Assembly: GCA_036877525.1 (NCBI GenBank)
Contig: JAZGTH010000005.1
Location: forward strand, 10,332,001-10,396,000
DNA from: Chromobotia macracanthus
Taxonomy: Eukaryota > Chordata > Actinopteri > Cypriniformes > Botiidae
Direction: 5' to 3'
Length of the DNA: 64,000 bases
Position numbers and translations under genes: made by a program. Within the stretch, counting starts at the first letter, position 1. Every line of letters begins with the position of its first letter. Of this stretch, positions 1 through 13,215 are shown in pieces. Under the pieces are notes generated by a model. It worked only from the letters and a program-made list of their open reading frames with translations. It searched no databases and was not told the origin of the DNA.

Positions 1-1493
1 TCTTGAATGTCTTGCATGTCTCTCATCCTTTTCTCCTTTATTTTGACTCTGTGAACTCCGTCTTTAGACCATAAACTTCCTTAGTGAGCATGAGGCGGGT
101 CACAGCCCCATGCCAGCACTGTGATTGAGTTTCATGCTTAGCCTGTTGGGGGTCCTGAGAGCCCTGCGTTGCCTTTGAGAGGAGAACGAGTAGAAGAGAT
201 GACTGGCAAATCCTCCAGCAGGAGGGGAAGGGCTTGCCTTCGGCGTGGCTGTTTCCCTCAGTCATCCTCAACCTGTGAAATGAAATTCCTCCACAGCTTT
301 GCTCAAAGCTGACGTGCCAACTGCCATTACCTTGCGGTCTTTGGCTTTTATTTCCCCGAGCTGTGAGGAGCCAACCACAGTGGCTTTGTAGTCAAATTGA
401 TTCCATTCGTTTGATGTATCATTGTTGTCAGTGCTAAGCAGATCACCACTGTGCATGAATATATACACCCTAGAGTCTGAACAATGCAGGGCATTTCCAT
501 TTTCTACCCTGTTTTTATCCCACCCCCTCGTTTCTTGCCTTTATACACACGGTGTGTAAAGTAAGGCAGACGCACTGTCTTTTTGAAGAGCCTCTGTTTT
601 GGAATCTTCTGTCAAAGAACCTTTTTGAAAGATTGAAATTTCACCTTCCCCACTTTAAATATTAATTCTCCACCTTACGCCTCAGAGTCCTTTGTCATCA
701 GAGCTGTGCGTTTCAGCAGATTCTCACTCCCTCCGACGGCTGCCGTAGAACGTACGTGCGAGTCTATCTCGGCAAAATAGCGCTTCTTTGGCTTTCTCTG
801 CATTTTGATACGTTTTGACATAACACTCCATTCATACCAAAGTTGAGCGCTTGAATGCCTGTCTCAACTCTCAAAGACTTCACAGAAGAACTCTCACCAA
901 GACGTCTCACTTTACATTCCTGTTTTCACAAAGGGCTTTGAAAATACATACCTGCTATTTTCACATCTACAGTACTGGCCTTCTAACCTCTGCTGCATAA
1001 TACAGCTCTGTCGAGTTTGACTGAGGAGTGCAGAACCTCATATATTAACAGATGGATTGGTCAGTGGATTTAGACTTAAGTGAACTTAAGTACACTTAAA
1101 CTTATTTAATTGATTAGTGTTAGCTTTTGATACATCAGGAGCATTCCACAATGGTGAAGACGTGCACGGCTCCCTCTACTGGACACACCCTGACCCAACA
1201 TTTCAAGACTTGATGGCTTTTTAATCTTCTTTTGTGGATCTTAACTGTTTAATCTAACAGGGCCCACACCGCATTCAGTGAGGCCTTGAAAAAGTCAGTA
1301 TTTGTCAGGGTAATGTGTTGTTAAATGCATCAAAAGTGTTAGCTGTTTTTCTCCCAGAATGCCTCTGTGACACCAGAGCCTTTTAGCTGCCTGACACAAT
1401 TCACTAGATCCATTAGCAAAACAAAATGGCACTTGCTTTAATTAGTCTAAGTTTAACCGATACTGGTCCCAGTTTAGACTTGCATGAATTTCC

Positions 1494-1655
1494 ATGCTGG
1501 TTAGGGCTGGTGAATGCTAGTTAGTGCTGGTTTGGTGCTGGTCTGGCTGGTGAACCAACATAGCTATGCAAAGAATGGCTAGTGAAACTGGTCATCCAGC
1601 ATAGGCTTTCTGAGGTAGTTGGTTCACCAAGGATATGATGCTGGTTAAGCCAGGT
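1494..1655. repeat. GCTGGT-rich inverted repeat
   Basis: Repeated GCTGGT and GCTAGT motifs occur on the left. TGGTGAACCA on the left is matched by TGGTTCACCA on the right, so the segment can fold into an imperfect hairpin. This is a dispersed repeat style common in cyprinid genomes. I cannot name the family. Confidence 0.5.
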
Positions 1656-2574
1656 AAAAAGCCTTTTAAACACCATTTTGCAATTGACTGTTTTTCCTAA
1701 AAACTGGATACTGATATTATATACCGCAAAAACTTTAAGCACTTTTTACTTTATAGAACAAGATACTAATTACAAATTGTTTTTATTTGTTCTGTTGCTT
1801 GTAATGTTTTAACTTTTCTTTTTTAACCTGTTCATTATTGACTGTTTACCATTTACTAATTCATCCAAAAAACTAAAGCAAAGTTTACTTAATTGGGCAA
1901 TACTTGCAGACTGTGTGCTGCTGTATTTATGGGTTTATAGTTCTATTAATATTCACCTTTAAAAAGTGTAAATATGAGTTTTTGCTGTGGTATTGAAATT
2001 GCTAGTGAGAATCGTGTAATTTAACAGGTATTAGTATCAACAACTGAAACACTTGTATTGTGACAACACAACCCAGCGACATATGTAGTCATCAAGGATT
2101 TATAACCAGATGCAAAATCGCTTTCTTTAAAACATTTTTCATGTCCTCAATTCACTTTTTTCTGCTCTTTGCAGATAATGTCTCGTCAAATCAAATTAAT
2201 TTCCATCGTGCGAAATCTGGTAGAGATTGACAGTGTGCGATCACTTTATTATGTAAAATCACAGATAAGAGCGGGTGTGAAAACTGATACAATCTTCTCC
2301 GATTTTCTTATTAAAGATACCCTGCTGTCACTGTTTCCATGACATTGAAATCAGAGAATCCTGGGTTTGAAAGTTATTAGAGCGTCTGGTGATTAGAGGA
2401 CACACACGCGACGGTGACTGTGATTTCTTGGGGGAAGACTGTATTTCCTAAGTTTCATTTGTCAAAACAATCTTAACTGCTTTGAATATGGAATCTTACT
2501 CTAAAAACATAGCAGCAAACGTTGATTAAAATGAAGTGGCGGTAATGTATTGACTTGTATTAACTTGTAATGAC

Positions 2575-2722
2575 TTGTTTCTGTTGGTAGAGCATTGTGT
2601 TAGCAGTGCAAAGGTCGTGGGTTCAATTTCCAGGGAGCACATGTACTGACAAAAATGTATAACTTATGTACTGTAAGTTGCTTTGGATAAAAGCATATGC
2701 CAAATGCAGAAATGTAAATGTA
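2575..2722 (+). repeat. tRNA-derived SINE, copy 1
   Basis: The head carries an A-box-like stretch (TTGGTAGAGCATTG) and a B-box-like stretch (GGTCGTGGGTTCAATTTCC). The tail reads CTGTAAGTTGCTTTGGATAA and then AAGCATATGCCAAATG, the 3' end shared by many cyprinid SINEs and their partner LINEs. It is not a functional tRNA: there is no intact cloverleaf. A second copy is at 21413. Confidence 0.8.
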
Positions 2723-3764
2723 CAAATTCCAAATATGATATTCTCAGATCTCAAAAGACTTTTTTAAATGTGTAATCAATTGAACAATGTGTAATTAAAC
2801 CAAACAGCAAATTATATATATTTTTTTAAATGGATGAGACTAAAGCATTTCAAATAAAACAGTTCATGGTGACCTTAAGCAAGAGTCTTTCTTTTGGCTG
2901 GGAGAGATGTTTGAGAGAAAGACCTTGCGTTGTGTCTTCTGAAATGACGAATTATAAAAAAGAAAGAATATAGTTTTTTGGTCATGCTCGCAGGTGTGAA
3001 TTCAATCTCAGTTCAATATTTTACATTTGGTTTCTGATATTAGGAATTTTTCATATGTCGTTTTTGTTTTAACTAAGTATTTGGGACCGAAGCAGCCAGA
3101 CTGATCAAACAGGCTTGGTTTTATTCATTGTATTTCAGTTTTGTTTGCATTGCAATCAGTGCGGACAATGTTATGCTCTGCTTTGGAAATCCTTTGTAAA
3201 AATGCTGTGGCACTGGACCAAAAGTAAATTGCTTTTTTCTTTCTTTTTTCTTTTTTTCTCCTTTTTTTGGTTGCTAGGATGTATTTTGTTGAACTAGAAT
3301 AATGAGAGTATACCACACACACTCATATGTTGTTGCCTGCATTACTCCCCACCCCCCCCAAACACACACCAGGTGTACAAAAACGAGATAGCCAATATAT
3401 GGCTGCATGACTGCCCCTTCGTCCAATGGCAGCTTGCACTGGCCAGCAGCCACATAACAACAAATGCAAAATGTGACAATTATGATTAAACCCAATCAAA
3501 CTCTGGAAGGCATCTTCCGGCACTGCATAGTAATGGATTCTGTAAAAAAACATCAAATTAAATAAACATCACTCAATAAGTAAATAAGTAAAATCATGGT
3601 TGAATTCTCCTGCCCGTATATGAAGGCTGCAGATTTGCATTTTCTATACATTCATGCAGAATCTGCATTCAAACATAAATATTTGCATGTCCAAATAACT
3701 CTGTTTTGTTTACAGTCAAAGATTTAATTGTATTTCTACACATTTGTTCTGGTTCCTGTGTTAG

Positions 3765-3951
3765 GGCGGAGGCAGGCTTCCAGAAGGTACTCCAGGTGGA
3801 TTTGGAAGTCAACGGGCTGTTGGATCCTCTGGGCAGTCGCTCTGTGACTTGGCAGATTGAGTACCCCATCTCCCGAACCCTCTCAGAGGAGATTCAAACC
3901 CTCATCCGCCTGGCACCACATGACCTCGGGGGCATTGTGCCATTGGCTATG
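3765..3951 (+). CDS. tmem132c: TMEM132C-like, exon 4
   Basis: The exon is 187 nt: one base completing a split codon, then 62 codons. It encodes AEAGFQKVLQVDLEVNG through SVTWQIEYP to GGIVPLAM, the extracellular segment that ends in the family's conserved VPLAM block just before exon 5. The acceptor is TTAG (3761-3764) and the donor is GTGAGT at 3952. The entry phase (two bases carried over from exon 3) is the same as in exon 4 of gene 2, which supports the boundary. The 3' splice site and one further ATG-led frame reaching upstream (from 3706) could suggest a start here, but that upstream part is intron sequence. Confidence 0.85.
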
Positions 3952-4292
3952 GTGAGTTCAGTCCTCATAAACTCATCAACACCCTGACACAACACAGTAA
4001 AGTCATTGTTCAGCCCCTACAGTACCTACTATCTCTAAGTAGACACTCTCGCAGCTCTCAAACGCTCTTCTTATCTCTCAGAGAGAGGCATGCTGGCTTC
4101 AGTATGTCTTTCATTATCTCAACAAGCTTAAACATGTGATTTATTGATCGCCACAGCTTTGTTGTGCTTTCGTTTGGTGCGGGATATTTTTCAAGCGTGC
4201 TCTTAAAAGAGGCTTTGAATATCTCAGAGTTGTCATCTTCTCTCATAATGTTCTTATTATTCGTCCATAATGGACATCATTCTATGTAACAT

Positions 4293-4562
4293 CCCAGCTA
4301 ACAATTTTAGCTTGTAAGAACATTTTCCTAATGTTTCTGTAACAAAATGTAAAAAAAGTAACAAATGTTATTTTAAAAAATTCTAGGAACGTTGTTGTAT
4401 TAATGTTTTTGTTTGGTTACAAGAAAGTTCAAACATTCAAACATTTTTTAATTCTGTAACATTTTTAAAAGGAAGCACTAACTACTTAAGAATAAAGTTT
4501 TTGATGTATTATATATAATGTTGAAAAAAGTTCTAAAAAAGTAACTTCTAAAAGTTCTACTT
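4293..4562. repeat. Palindromic element, copy 1 (truncated)
   Basis: Starts CCCAGCTAACAATTTTAG, followed by GTAAGAACATTTTCCTAA, as in the other copies. The interior is built from AACATT/AACGTT words. The right terminus (GTTCTCAGAACGTT...GTTAGCTGG type) is missing. Confidence 0.7.
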
Positions 4563-6159
4563 TATTAAAATCAAGCCTCACTGGATTTTTAAATGTGCTT
4601 GCTTCAAAAATACTACAACATTTACAAAAGTACCGTTAAAAGCATGTCTAGTGTAGCTTTCACTTGTTACCGCTGGATATTATTAATAGACATTTAATAC
4701 TTCTTTTAGATGTTTAGTTATCAAACCCTTAGTAAACACAGCAGGGGTCAATAAGATCTAAAGATGCACTAAGGTACATTTTTAATTCAGCTTGGATTTA
4801 TTTTATTTGGATTGTTTTTATTATTTATATGTGGATTATTTATTTAATATTCAGGAGACACTGACTCTATCACCCTCCTGTGAGAAAACGTCCCTGCAAT
4901 GTAATAACATTCTGTATTTTGTAGCTCCTGCGTTTATGCATAATACAAGATGCATCGCACAGGAAATACAAGACATGTTGATGTGTCTTCTGAGGCAAGA
5001 GTATGGCTGGCACTTTAATTAGCTCTAATTTGGTTAATTGAGCATACCGATAGCTTTATAATAGAGAAGGCAACTGGGTTAAGTCCAAAAGTGATTCTTT
5101 TGAAATAGGAGAAAATTGCGAGTGACCTCAAACAAATTAGAATAAATACTTCCACATCCATATATGGTAATGGGTGGCCGACTGGACTGTTTTTGCAGGG
5201 AATTACTTCGCTTTACTACCCTGTGAGAAAAATGTGTTTCTTCTTTTAAATACAGCAAGAGGCAGTAACAGAGCATTTGATTAAAGGTGGAATACACAGC
5301 TGCATTTCAATGGCTTTTTGTTTTAAATTGGGCAACAGGAAGAAACTTTGCTCTTCATGTTGATGGTAGAGGAAGGTTTGTCTATTATCTGGTAACCCCA
5401 CAAACAGATAGTCTTCCTCTCGTTAACTAATGCTGTTCACCTTACTCTCTCCTGACCTTCACACACACAAACACACTACTGATTTGTTTTTTTTTGTTTT
5501 GCATCTTGTATGGTAACCAGGGGCGATTGTAGATTTCAGTCTTGGGAGGGAGGCTTTGAGAAATATTTCTTGCCTTGTGACACTGCGAGAGGCTGTGGTT
5601 TCAAACCATGCTGGACTGACAGGACTTTGGAAGTAATTAAAATCGAATCTGTTGACGTGTATATCAGTAATGGTGTCACATTTGGTTGCTATTTATTTGT
5701 GATTTTGTGAAAATGGACAGTGTTTTGTTAGCCACACTGTGCTAAACATTACTGCCCTATGTCCTACAGTGTTTGTGTCCGTCACTAATTAGAGGGAAAG
5801 ATGATGCTTATTGTAATGATCTTTAAAATGTTTTACAAATGTTAAGTGGAGCATTCACACTAAAATAACCGCAGATATCTTACTGCATGTAGAGTTTCCA
5901 GCAGACATACAGAGAGATCACATAATCACCCATTTTTAAGGGTGCACACAGCATCAGTTGCTTTTGGTGGCCCGAGATGAAAAAACTAGGGTCTAGTAAC
6001 ACCTACGATTATAACACTTTGATTTTTGTGGCTTGTCTTAATTGTGTTTTACTGTGCAGGGTTTCTGCATGCACCCTGTGGCAAGCCTTTTCCCTTATCC
6101 ATAACAATGACATCGGCACCACACCTTGTTAAACCTAATCAAGACTTCGTTAAACTGGT

Positions 6160-6720
6160 AGCAGAGTCAGCGGGCAGCTTTAATCACCCGAGCGTTGCGA
6201 TTCGTTCCCACTCTCTCTACCTGTCTGATATCCGGGAACCATACGGTTGTGCAGATTGGTGTGACAGGAACAATGGCATACGATAACAAAGGCAAGAGAC
6301 TCCAATCTGTCCCATCGGGGGCCCCCGCTCCATTAGAATTAGATTTTTTTCCCTCTCGTGGACACTGCCTAATTCCGTGGCTGCCAGCTGTCTCCACGGC
6401 CTCATTAGAGAGGACAGCCGCTACGGCCCTGTCCATACCCGATGCCCAAACAGCCACCATCAGCCGTGGCGTTTGAGAGCGGCCCTGAAAGAGAAGGCTG
6501 ATGGGTGCTGTCTCAGCCCATTACGGTAAACACAGCCCAGAATACAGTACTGATGGTGGAGGGTGGAGAATGATGTAATAATGCTGTGAAAATAAGCCCC
6601 GACGGCCCTGAGCCACCCTCAGCTAAAACCCCCACCGACCCCGCCTGCTTTTTCTCTCTGGTGCATTTCACACAACAATCACGGCCACAAGACAGCCAGG
6701 CAGAAGCCACCAATCACTTG
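6160..6720. other. GC-rich non-coding block, candidate regulatory element
   Basis: This block stands out from AT-rich intron sequence by higher GC content and low repeat content. It contains CTCATTAGAG and CATTAGAATTAG homeobox-like words. Overlapping open frames occur on both strands (6026-6286, 6195-6476, 6167-6460), but none shows a domain or codon pattern of a real protein. A conserved enhancer is one possibility, and cross-species alignment would decide it. Confidence 0.3.
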
Positions 6721-6927
6721 TGTTGTCTGGCCCTCTGACGGAAGGCATTTGTCTTGAGTTCTCTCTGAATGCTGGGAGAGCAGATTGTTGTGTTACACAG
6801 CAGGAGGGGATCAATGTAATCACATCACTTTCAACTTTTTGAATGGGGAGATGCCCTAATAGGATTTGGCAGTGTATGATACCCTAAAAAATGCAGGAAA
6901 TCTGTTTCGGCTCATTAGAATGCATCA

Positions 6928-6930
<3 letters not shown>

Positions 6931-6988
<58 letters not shown>

Positions 6989-7000
6989 CTCTCTCTCTCT
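6931..7000. repeat. (CT)n microsatellite
   Basis: About 27 uninterrupted CT units, then TCGCT and a further short CT run. The Ser/Leu-repeat open frame that covers it is an artefact. Confidence 0.95.
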
Positions 7001-10000
7001 TACGCTTTTTAATTTGTGTTTGTCTTTCTTTACCTCACAACTTTACATTACAACTCTTTCATTACTCACAACTGAATTGAGTTGACTTGAAGCGTATTGT
7101 ACTTGGTCATTCAGTACTCTTGAAGGCAAATTTGGTCCCCGCTGAGCTTTTCTTCCTTTCGTCTGTTGAAACGCTCTCATTTTCGTTTGCAGCCATGTCT
7201 TCCTCACGGCCCTCAGAGAGTTTGTTCAGAATAAAGGAAAATCAAACAAATTGCAGAGTCAGAGGCATCTCCCTTCGAACCCTCTTCTGATTTTTTCCTC
7301 TTTAAGACTTTGTTTTGTTTGGCTCTTCGTAGCCTTTTGGCCTTAGTCTTGAGGGTCTGTATGTCTTCGGCTTTACCTCTGGGCTCATGGGTTCTTCTGT
7401 TCTCCGCATACTATTTGCCTTCCTGCTGAAGTGTGTTTGAACAGCTTCCTCAGTAAACTGCTTACAGGAAGGGGTAATGCTGTACCTGCCTGTGTTCTCT
7501 GCAGGCCATAGGCCATAAATCTGGCATCAAATATATATAAACACAAACGAACAATATATATATATATAACATGCTCTCTAGAAACATGTACAAGCAAAAA
7601 ACAAGTAACCAATCTTCAATCTTCTGTGCGTCTTTGGTTGTGCTCCCCCTCATACTTCTTCTCAACCATCAATTGGTTGTGACGGAGGTGACTGGAATTT
7701 ATTAACTTTGAAAATGTCTTTATTGCTTTGATCCATAGAACAAGCTGTAAAAGTGTCAGGCCGTAAGGTAACTAAAGGCTATTGGATTTTTTAAAAGCAA
7801 CAAGACCCTTGATACATTCGGAGAAGCATGGACCCATTTTTTAAGGAGGCACCCTTCAGCTTACTTCTTGTCCCAGAAAAAATAAGCTACATATCCATTT
7901 GTTCATTATTTGTAAGTGTTAGTCTAACGCTGCAGTTTATTTTAGTATTTAAGGTCAAATTCCGATCCAAATTCCATTTTTTGTCTCAGTTATTGCTTCT
8001 TTATTTATTTTGTCTTCAAAATTGCATCTAAAATAGAAGATTATAATAGAATATAAAATATGGTTTTATGAATAAGAGGTTAAAGTGAAGAATTTTCCAT
8101 TAAACCTAACACTAACGAACATTAACCAGCTAAGCTAGTCTTGCAGCAGGGCTATCTGAACTTAGAATACCTTAGCAGAGTTCCAGATTTCATAGGAAGT
8201 TTTCCTTTTACACTGTGATCTAGACACACTGTGATCCACAATCTAGAATAATTTGATTCTAGAACGTCTGGTTTAAACTGCTTAGTTTGACAGACTTCTT
8301 CTAAGTCCACGTTATTTCAGTTTCTATTATAATTGTTTTATTTCCTGTTGATGCAGATGTTTTCCCAGAACCCCCTACGGCACAGGATGTGCGGTACACA
8401 TTTTTGAGACCAAGAGAAAAAAAAGAGAGCGAGAGAGAGAAAAAATGAGAGCAGTTGACTGAAAGAAATACAAGCTGATTTGTGACTGCTGAGAGATTAA
8501 GATGCAGACAGAGCGTGTTATTGTGTACGGCGGCCAGCCTCAGTAAACCTGCGCCCTGCCATGCAGCCGTGGGGATCGATGGTGCTTACCACACGCTCCC
8601 TCATTACCACTAGCGTCTCGCTCGCTCACTCTCTCTCTCTAGCCACGGCTGCATGCACAGCCACGGGCACCTTATCTCACTCATCTGAACCAGCCTATGT
8701 ATTCATTATCCCTCACCTGAAGGCCTGCACACTACGCAGGGCATATAGGATCTGTGCTTTCACACAGAAATAGCGCTTTACTGCCACAAAAGGGGGAGGG
8801 AATGTTGGGCTGTAATTGCATCTAGGTGGCTTAGTTTTTTACAGTCATTAAAGGGTGGTGGAGTTTTCTAGCAGGTGTTTGTTTGAAAGGGAAGGAGTAT
8901 ATGTCACTGAGTGAGGGCCAAGCTTGCCCGAGTTCCTGTATGTTGCTGTATATAATGGACATTAACTCTGAAATATCAGGGCCTGGAGATTTTGGAGGCA
9001 GAAGCTTGTTTATTCTGTGAAAATGAAGTTAAGTAATTACTTAAAGCTGCTGTCATCTACAGGAGCAGGGTTCGAAAACGCACTTGTGAAAATGCTTTTT
9101 TTCGCAGGTTTGAAATGTAATAGTTTTTAATCATTTTTTAAATGATATTATCAGCATATCAGTTTACATGACATTAATATTTTTTATATTTTCTTTGTCC
9201 TCTAATGACCTTTTTGTCCTGTAATGAGCTTTTTCAATTCAGGCATAGAGCAGGAGTTATTGTGTAACCAGCAGTCTTATAAATTATTTCCGTATGATCT
9301 CAGGGGTAAGTTAGGGGAGGTGTAGGCTTGTTCTGTGTTGCTTGGTGGAACTGTTATTCCAGTACCAACAAAAAATGTTAATCCAGGAACACAGCAGTGA
9401 TGTTCACTTCTTATGCAATGGCAGAGAAGAATACTGGGCTAATAGAAAGGCAGGAATACAGATCAGGTCTGGCTTTAGAGGTTCCTGAAAAAAGTGCTTA
9501 TTCTGAATAGATTTTGGATTATTGCTTGATGCAGTACCACTAACACAAGACTGTGATTATCCTCGCGGTAACAGTCGCTGAGCACAGTTTAGCTGACCCA
9601 GTGTCTGTAATGCGCTCGACGGCGACTAAGCGTTCTCTGCATCGCTCTGCGCTATTACTGAAATCAATAGCTATCTTCCTCTTTGCTCCCTGTTTGTGTG
9701 CGCTGTTGTGCTATTTTATCAGAGGCTTTGTCAGCAAGACTCTGAGAGGCACAAAGGTTTCAGCCGCTGCTGCTGAGGAGCTGGGAGAACCCACGGTCTT
9801 GAAAATACGGGCGTCAATCGATGGATCTGGAATAGTGTGACTGAGCCGTCAGGGTCACGATGCATTCAGCACTGACTGTCCTTGAGCATCGAACCCCGTG
9901 CAGGTCCACATAAAAAACTAAAACAAGTCGCATGTACTTACATTAACCCTTCATTTACAGACCCCCAGCTCTCCCATGCTCTTTAAAACCCACTGCCTCT

Positions 10001-10332
10001 GAAAGGTATAATGGCCTTATCGATTGACCCCTTTCTCTTTTCTCTCAAGATAGAGCGAACCCGCGCACAGCCATATGAAATAATGCACGTGCTGTAGAAG
10101 CAAGGCTCTCCCACAGAGCTGCGATCTGCTGTTGCTCACGTCAGCCTTTACACCAGCATCTGCGCATAGCTAACGCTAATCAGCCAGCGGTCCAAAGAAC
10201 GTTGTTTACCGACCACCAGCCAGCAGCGGTGGCTGGTGAGAACGCATAAATAACACATGGAGTTTGGATTCAGAACACTCCCTTAGGATGAGAGGCCCAT
10301 TGGAGCTTCAGAGATGATGTTGGGGGAAGGGA

Positions 10333-10725
10333 CCCAGCTAATAATTTTAGGTTGTAAGAACATTTTCCTAACGTTTCCATTAAGTAACAAAAAACATTAA
10401 AATTGTATTAACGTTATTGCTTGGATATAAGAACGTTATTCAAACTTTTTTAATTCTGTAACATTTTTAAAACGTTCCACTATGAAGTTAAGAAAGTTTT
10501 TGACATACACAATATATAATGTTAAAAAAAGTTCTACTGCAAGACTAAAGTTACTGCAACAAGGTTCTTTGATAACTCTGAGAGAACTTTTAGGCAGGGT
10601 TGTTGTCAAATTCAGCTCATCTGAGTGCAGCTCTGAGTGTTGCAGTACTCAAGACTTGGACTCATCCAGCTGGACTTAACTACAATACTGCTTTTAGAGA
10701 ACATTAGCCAACATTCTGAGAACCA
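10333..10725. repeat. Palindromic element, copy 2, with a nested insertion
   Basis: The left end is CCCAGCTAATAATTTTAGG and the right part is TTTTAGAGAACATTAGCC followed by AACATTCTGAGAACC. The body is interrupted by 98 bp at 10594-10691, bordered by TTTTAG on both sides (10588-10593 and 10692-10697), as expected for a later insertion with a 6-bp target duplication. Confidence 0.7.
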
Positions 10726-12721
10726 GAGCAGCCGAGGTAGCTTACTGGCATAGGAGATGTGGTGCTCATGCCACCCACATCAGTCCTACTGTCACAGTCA
10801 ATCTTTCTTCATTTTCCACCCAAGGCCGGAGATCGTAGGTGTGCTGCATGCTAACGAAGGCCTGCAATTATAGTACCTTCATTCATAGACGCGTCATGCT
10901 AAAAGTAATTTTTAATTCAGGTTTTATAACCAAGTGGAGTTTTAAGTGGAGTTTCAAAAATAAAAAAGAAACTTCAACATCTTTAGTAATAAAAAATACA
11001 AGTCTAAAAGAATATAGAGGACAGATTTAATGAGACTGAACTGGATTAAGAATGGCTTCTAATGTGTGTTTGTGAACTTGGAGACTCTGTTTTAAATTAC
11101 TGTGGAAGGAAAGAGTAATCCTTCCATGACTGTGCAAACATGGCAATTATTATCAAAAAAGATGAAAATTTGGGCATAGATTTTTTATTTCTTTAAAAAC
11201 ATCAAAATTCTAAGTACAGTGTTTAAAGCTGACATATCCTGAGCAGAAAAGTCCACTATATTTGTGTGTGATTTTGTCATGCCAGTCAGTAAATGGCCCA
11301 GAGCATTTTTCTCAGGGGCCAATGCCTTTGACCTGGGTGGTTGTTTAAAACCCTTCTCCTTGAAGTCACCTCAGCTGTGTGTTTTTACTGTAAAGTAAAG
11401 CTCACAGCAGAAGCACACTGAGACACTTTCCACTGTTTTACTCCAGATTTCTGTTTTTAATTCAGTGCCTAATCTTCAGACTTGACTGAAAATTACATTG
11501 TTCAGTTTTAACAGCCGGTGAATGGACACATTGAAAGACGTTTGAAAGCACCTTGTCTGCCGAACAGTGTCGCCGAGTTCTTTGAATTCATTTGAGCGGG
11601 GAGTGAGCAAGTAAGGGAGAGAGAATGGTAAACACTTCACTCGTTCCATCATGTGGAATATTTATCAGAGTCATTTTCCTGGTCTTGATAAATTAATGTT
11701 TTGACAGCAAATCAAACACAGGCGATAACTCCCTGTCAAAATGTCTCAGCACAACGTTTGAATACCTGCTCAGACTGTGTACGTATTGCGCATTTACATA
11801 ATTTTGAAATCATGCAATGGCGTATTCAAATTCAGCCTTAGAAGCAGCAGCGCAGTCCGCGTTAGATAGAAAATAACGATCGGCTTAAACGCACAAAGGG
11901 AAAGAAAGGAAGTGGCTCGTTTATTCTCGCGATGGTGGCGCATTAAAGTAAAAATGATTGAAATAAGAATCAGCTGCCAATTCGAGCATAAGTGGGTTCT
12001 GCCTGGAGGAAAAAATTAAAGAATAGAGGACCATCGTCTTATTAACAAGCTTGAAATGTCATTATCCACAGTTCAGGATTAAATAATGTTATCTGTTTTC
12101 TCTAAAGGAGAGTGGCAGGCGCGGTGACAAAACGGCATACGGTGAAGAACAAAAACCATTTGTGGAGGGCTTCTTTATTTTGGTTTATCTGTTTCTAAGT
12201 GCTCTGTGGCCTGTGATGAGGGCAGATGTCTGCAGTCTCGTCACCTGTGGCCTCAGTCAGCTGGAAGAACAGACATAAATGATCTAATTACCAAGCCTTT
12301 GGTTTGTTTGAACTGCAGATTGAACACACACATGTATTTCAGATAAGATTTTACACAAAGAGAGAAGAGTTTCACAGAAACCGTTACCATAGCTGTCAGT
12401 TCTCCATAATTGCAGGATATTTCTGTGAAAAGAAGATGTGCTTATGTTGTTTTGTTCCTGACATTTTTCTCCGTAAAGCATTTTCAGGAGCTTCCGAGAA
12501 TGTCACGATGATATTATGTTTACTGTATACCTGCTTTAGATACTTATTAGTGGTGCTTCCTAAGGCATTAGCATTTCTACTGAGCATAATTAAGGTTTGG
12601 GATTTAAACAAACCTCTAGGCAAGTAATAAACTGACCTGTTAGTGCTCTAGGCATAAGTTAATCTTTAAGTATTGTATGGCTTTTTAAGTATGTAAGTAA
12701 TTGTACTAGATTCACAGATAG

Positions 12722-12770
12722 GTGAGCAACCACCCAGAATACCCTAGCAACCCCCTAGCAACCACTTAAT
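12722..12770. repeat. CCTAGCAACC-type degenerate repeats (left part)
   Basis: Repeated CCCTAGCAACC / AGCAACCAC words lie immediately before the first 325-bp direct repeat. The same words continue after it at 13095-13215. Confidence 0.6.
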
Positions 12771-13094
12771 GGGGATAAAAGCTTTGCACTCCAGTAAATG
12801 TCTTAGGAGTGGGGTAAGTTGTCACAAAAGGAACCAGCTAATAATCAGCGCATTATGGGTTTTTAGCAAAACTTTTAACAGCGAGAAAATTCAGGAAACA
12901 GCAAGAATGTGAAAGGTAATGTACACTAGTATAAAACATGGTTTTAGTCAATAAAACTGCAGATAGTAAAACAATATAACTATAACAAGTTAAAACAACA
13001 AGTGACAGTCCCAATGAAAATGTGACAACTTGCCCCAAACACTTTGCTGGAGAAAAAAATTACTGTGACCAAAACTTTTCACAGAAACACTGAA
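12771..13094. repeat. Long direct repeat, copy A, in intron 4
   Basis: Starts GGGGATAAAAGCTTTGCACT and runs to CACAGAAACAC. It is nearly identical to 13738-14066 at an offset of about 967 bp. Inside is GGGGTAAGTTGTCACA (about 12811), which resembles an inverted-repeat end of a DNA transposon. The match starts about 40 bp before that end, so a local duplication is as likely as two insertions. Confidence 0.85.
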
Positions 13095-13215
13095 CCCCCC
13101 CTAGCAACCACTCAGAAAACCTTAGCAACCGTTCACAGTAGCAACATGCCTAAAACCACTAGAAACACTTTAACTACCTCATAGCAACACCCTGTCAACC
13201 ATCCAACAAAACATC
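13095..13215. repeat. CCTAGCAACC-type degenerate repeats (right part)
   Basis: CCCCTAGCAACCACTCAG, CCTTAGCAACCG and similar words recur about every 20-30 bases. This is a degenerate minisatellite-like stretch common in cyprinid DNA. Confidence 0.55.

Larger units (their letters stand above)
1..3764 (+). other. Intron preceding gene 1 exon 4 (partial)
   Basis: I see no coding exon here. Family exon 3 (AKKG...WD...CQKK type, about 147 nt) should lie upstream and I could not find it in this stretch. The visible content is a GCTGGT-rich hairpin repeat (about 1494-1655), a tRNA-derived SINE (2575-2722), T-rich runs near 3240-3270 and a C run near 3350. The intron ends with a pyrimidine-poor acceptor, TGTGTTAG, at 3757-3764. 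Confidence 0.6.

Noticed and set aside
2588..2640. Possible tRNA gene
   Set aside because: A- and B-box-like words are present but the cloverleaf is not intact, and the cyprinid SINE tail follows, so it is a SINE.
6026..6476. Overlapping frames of 86-97 codons on both strands
   Set aside because: They are a by-product of GC-rich sequence low in stop codons. Frames on opposite strands cannot all be real and none shows a domain.
9553..9840. 95-codon frame with a hydrophobic stretch in gene 1 intron 4
   Set aside because: It begins at an arbitrary ATG within the intron, is not joined to gene 1 phases and has no known family pattern.
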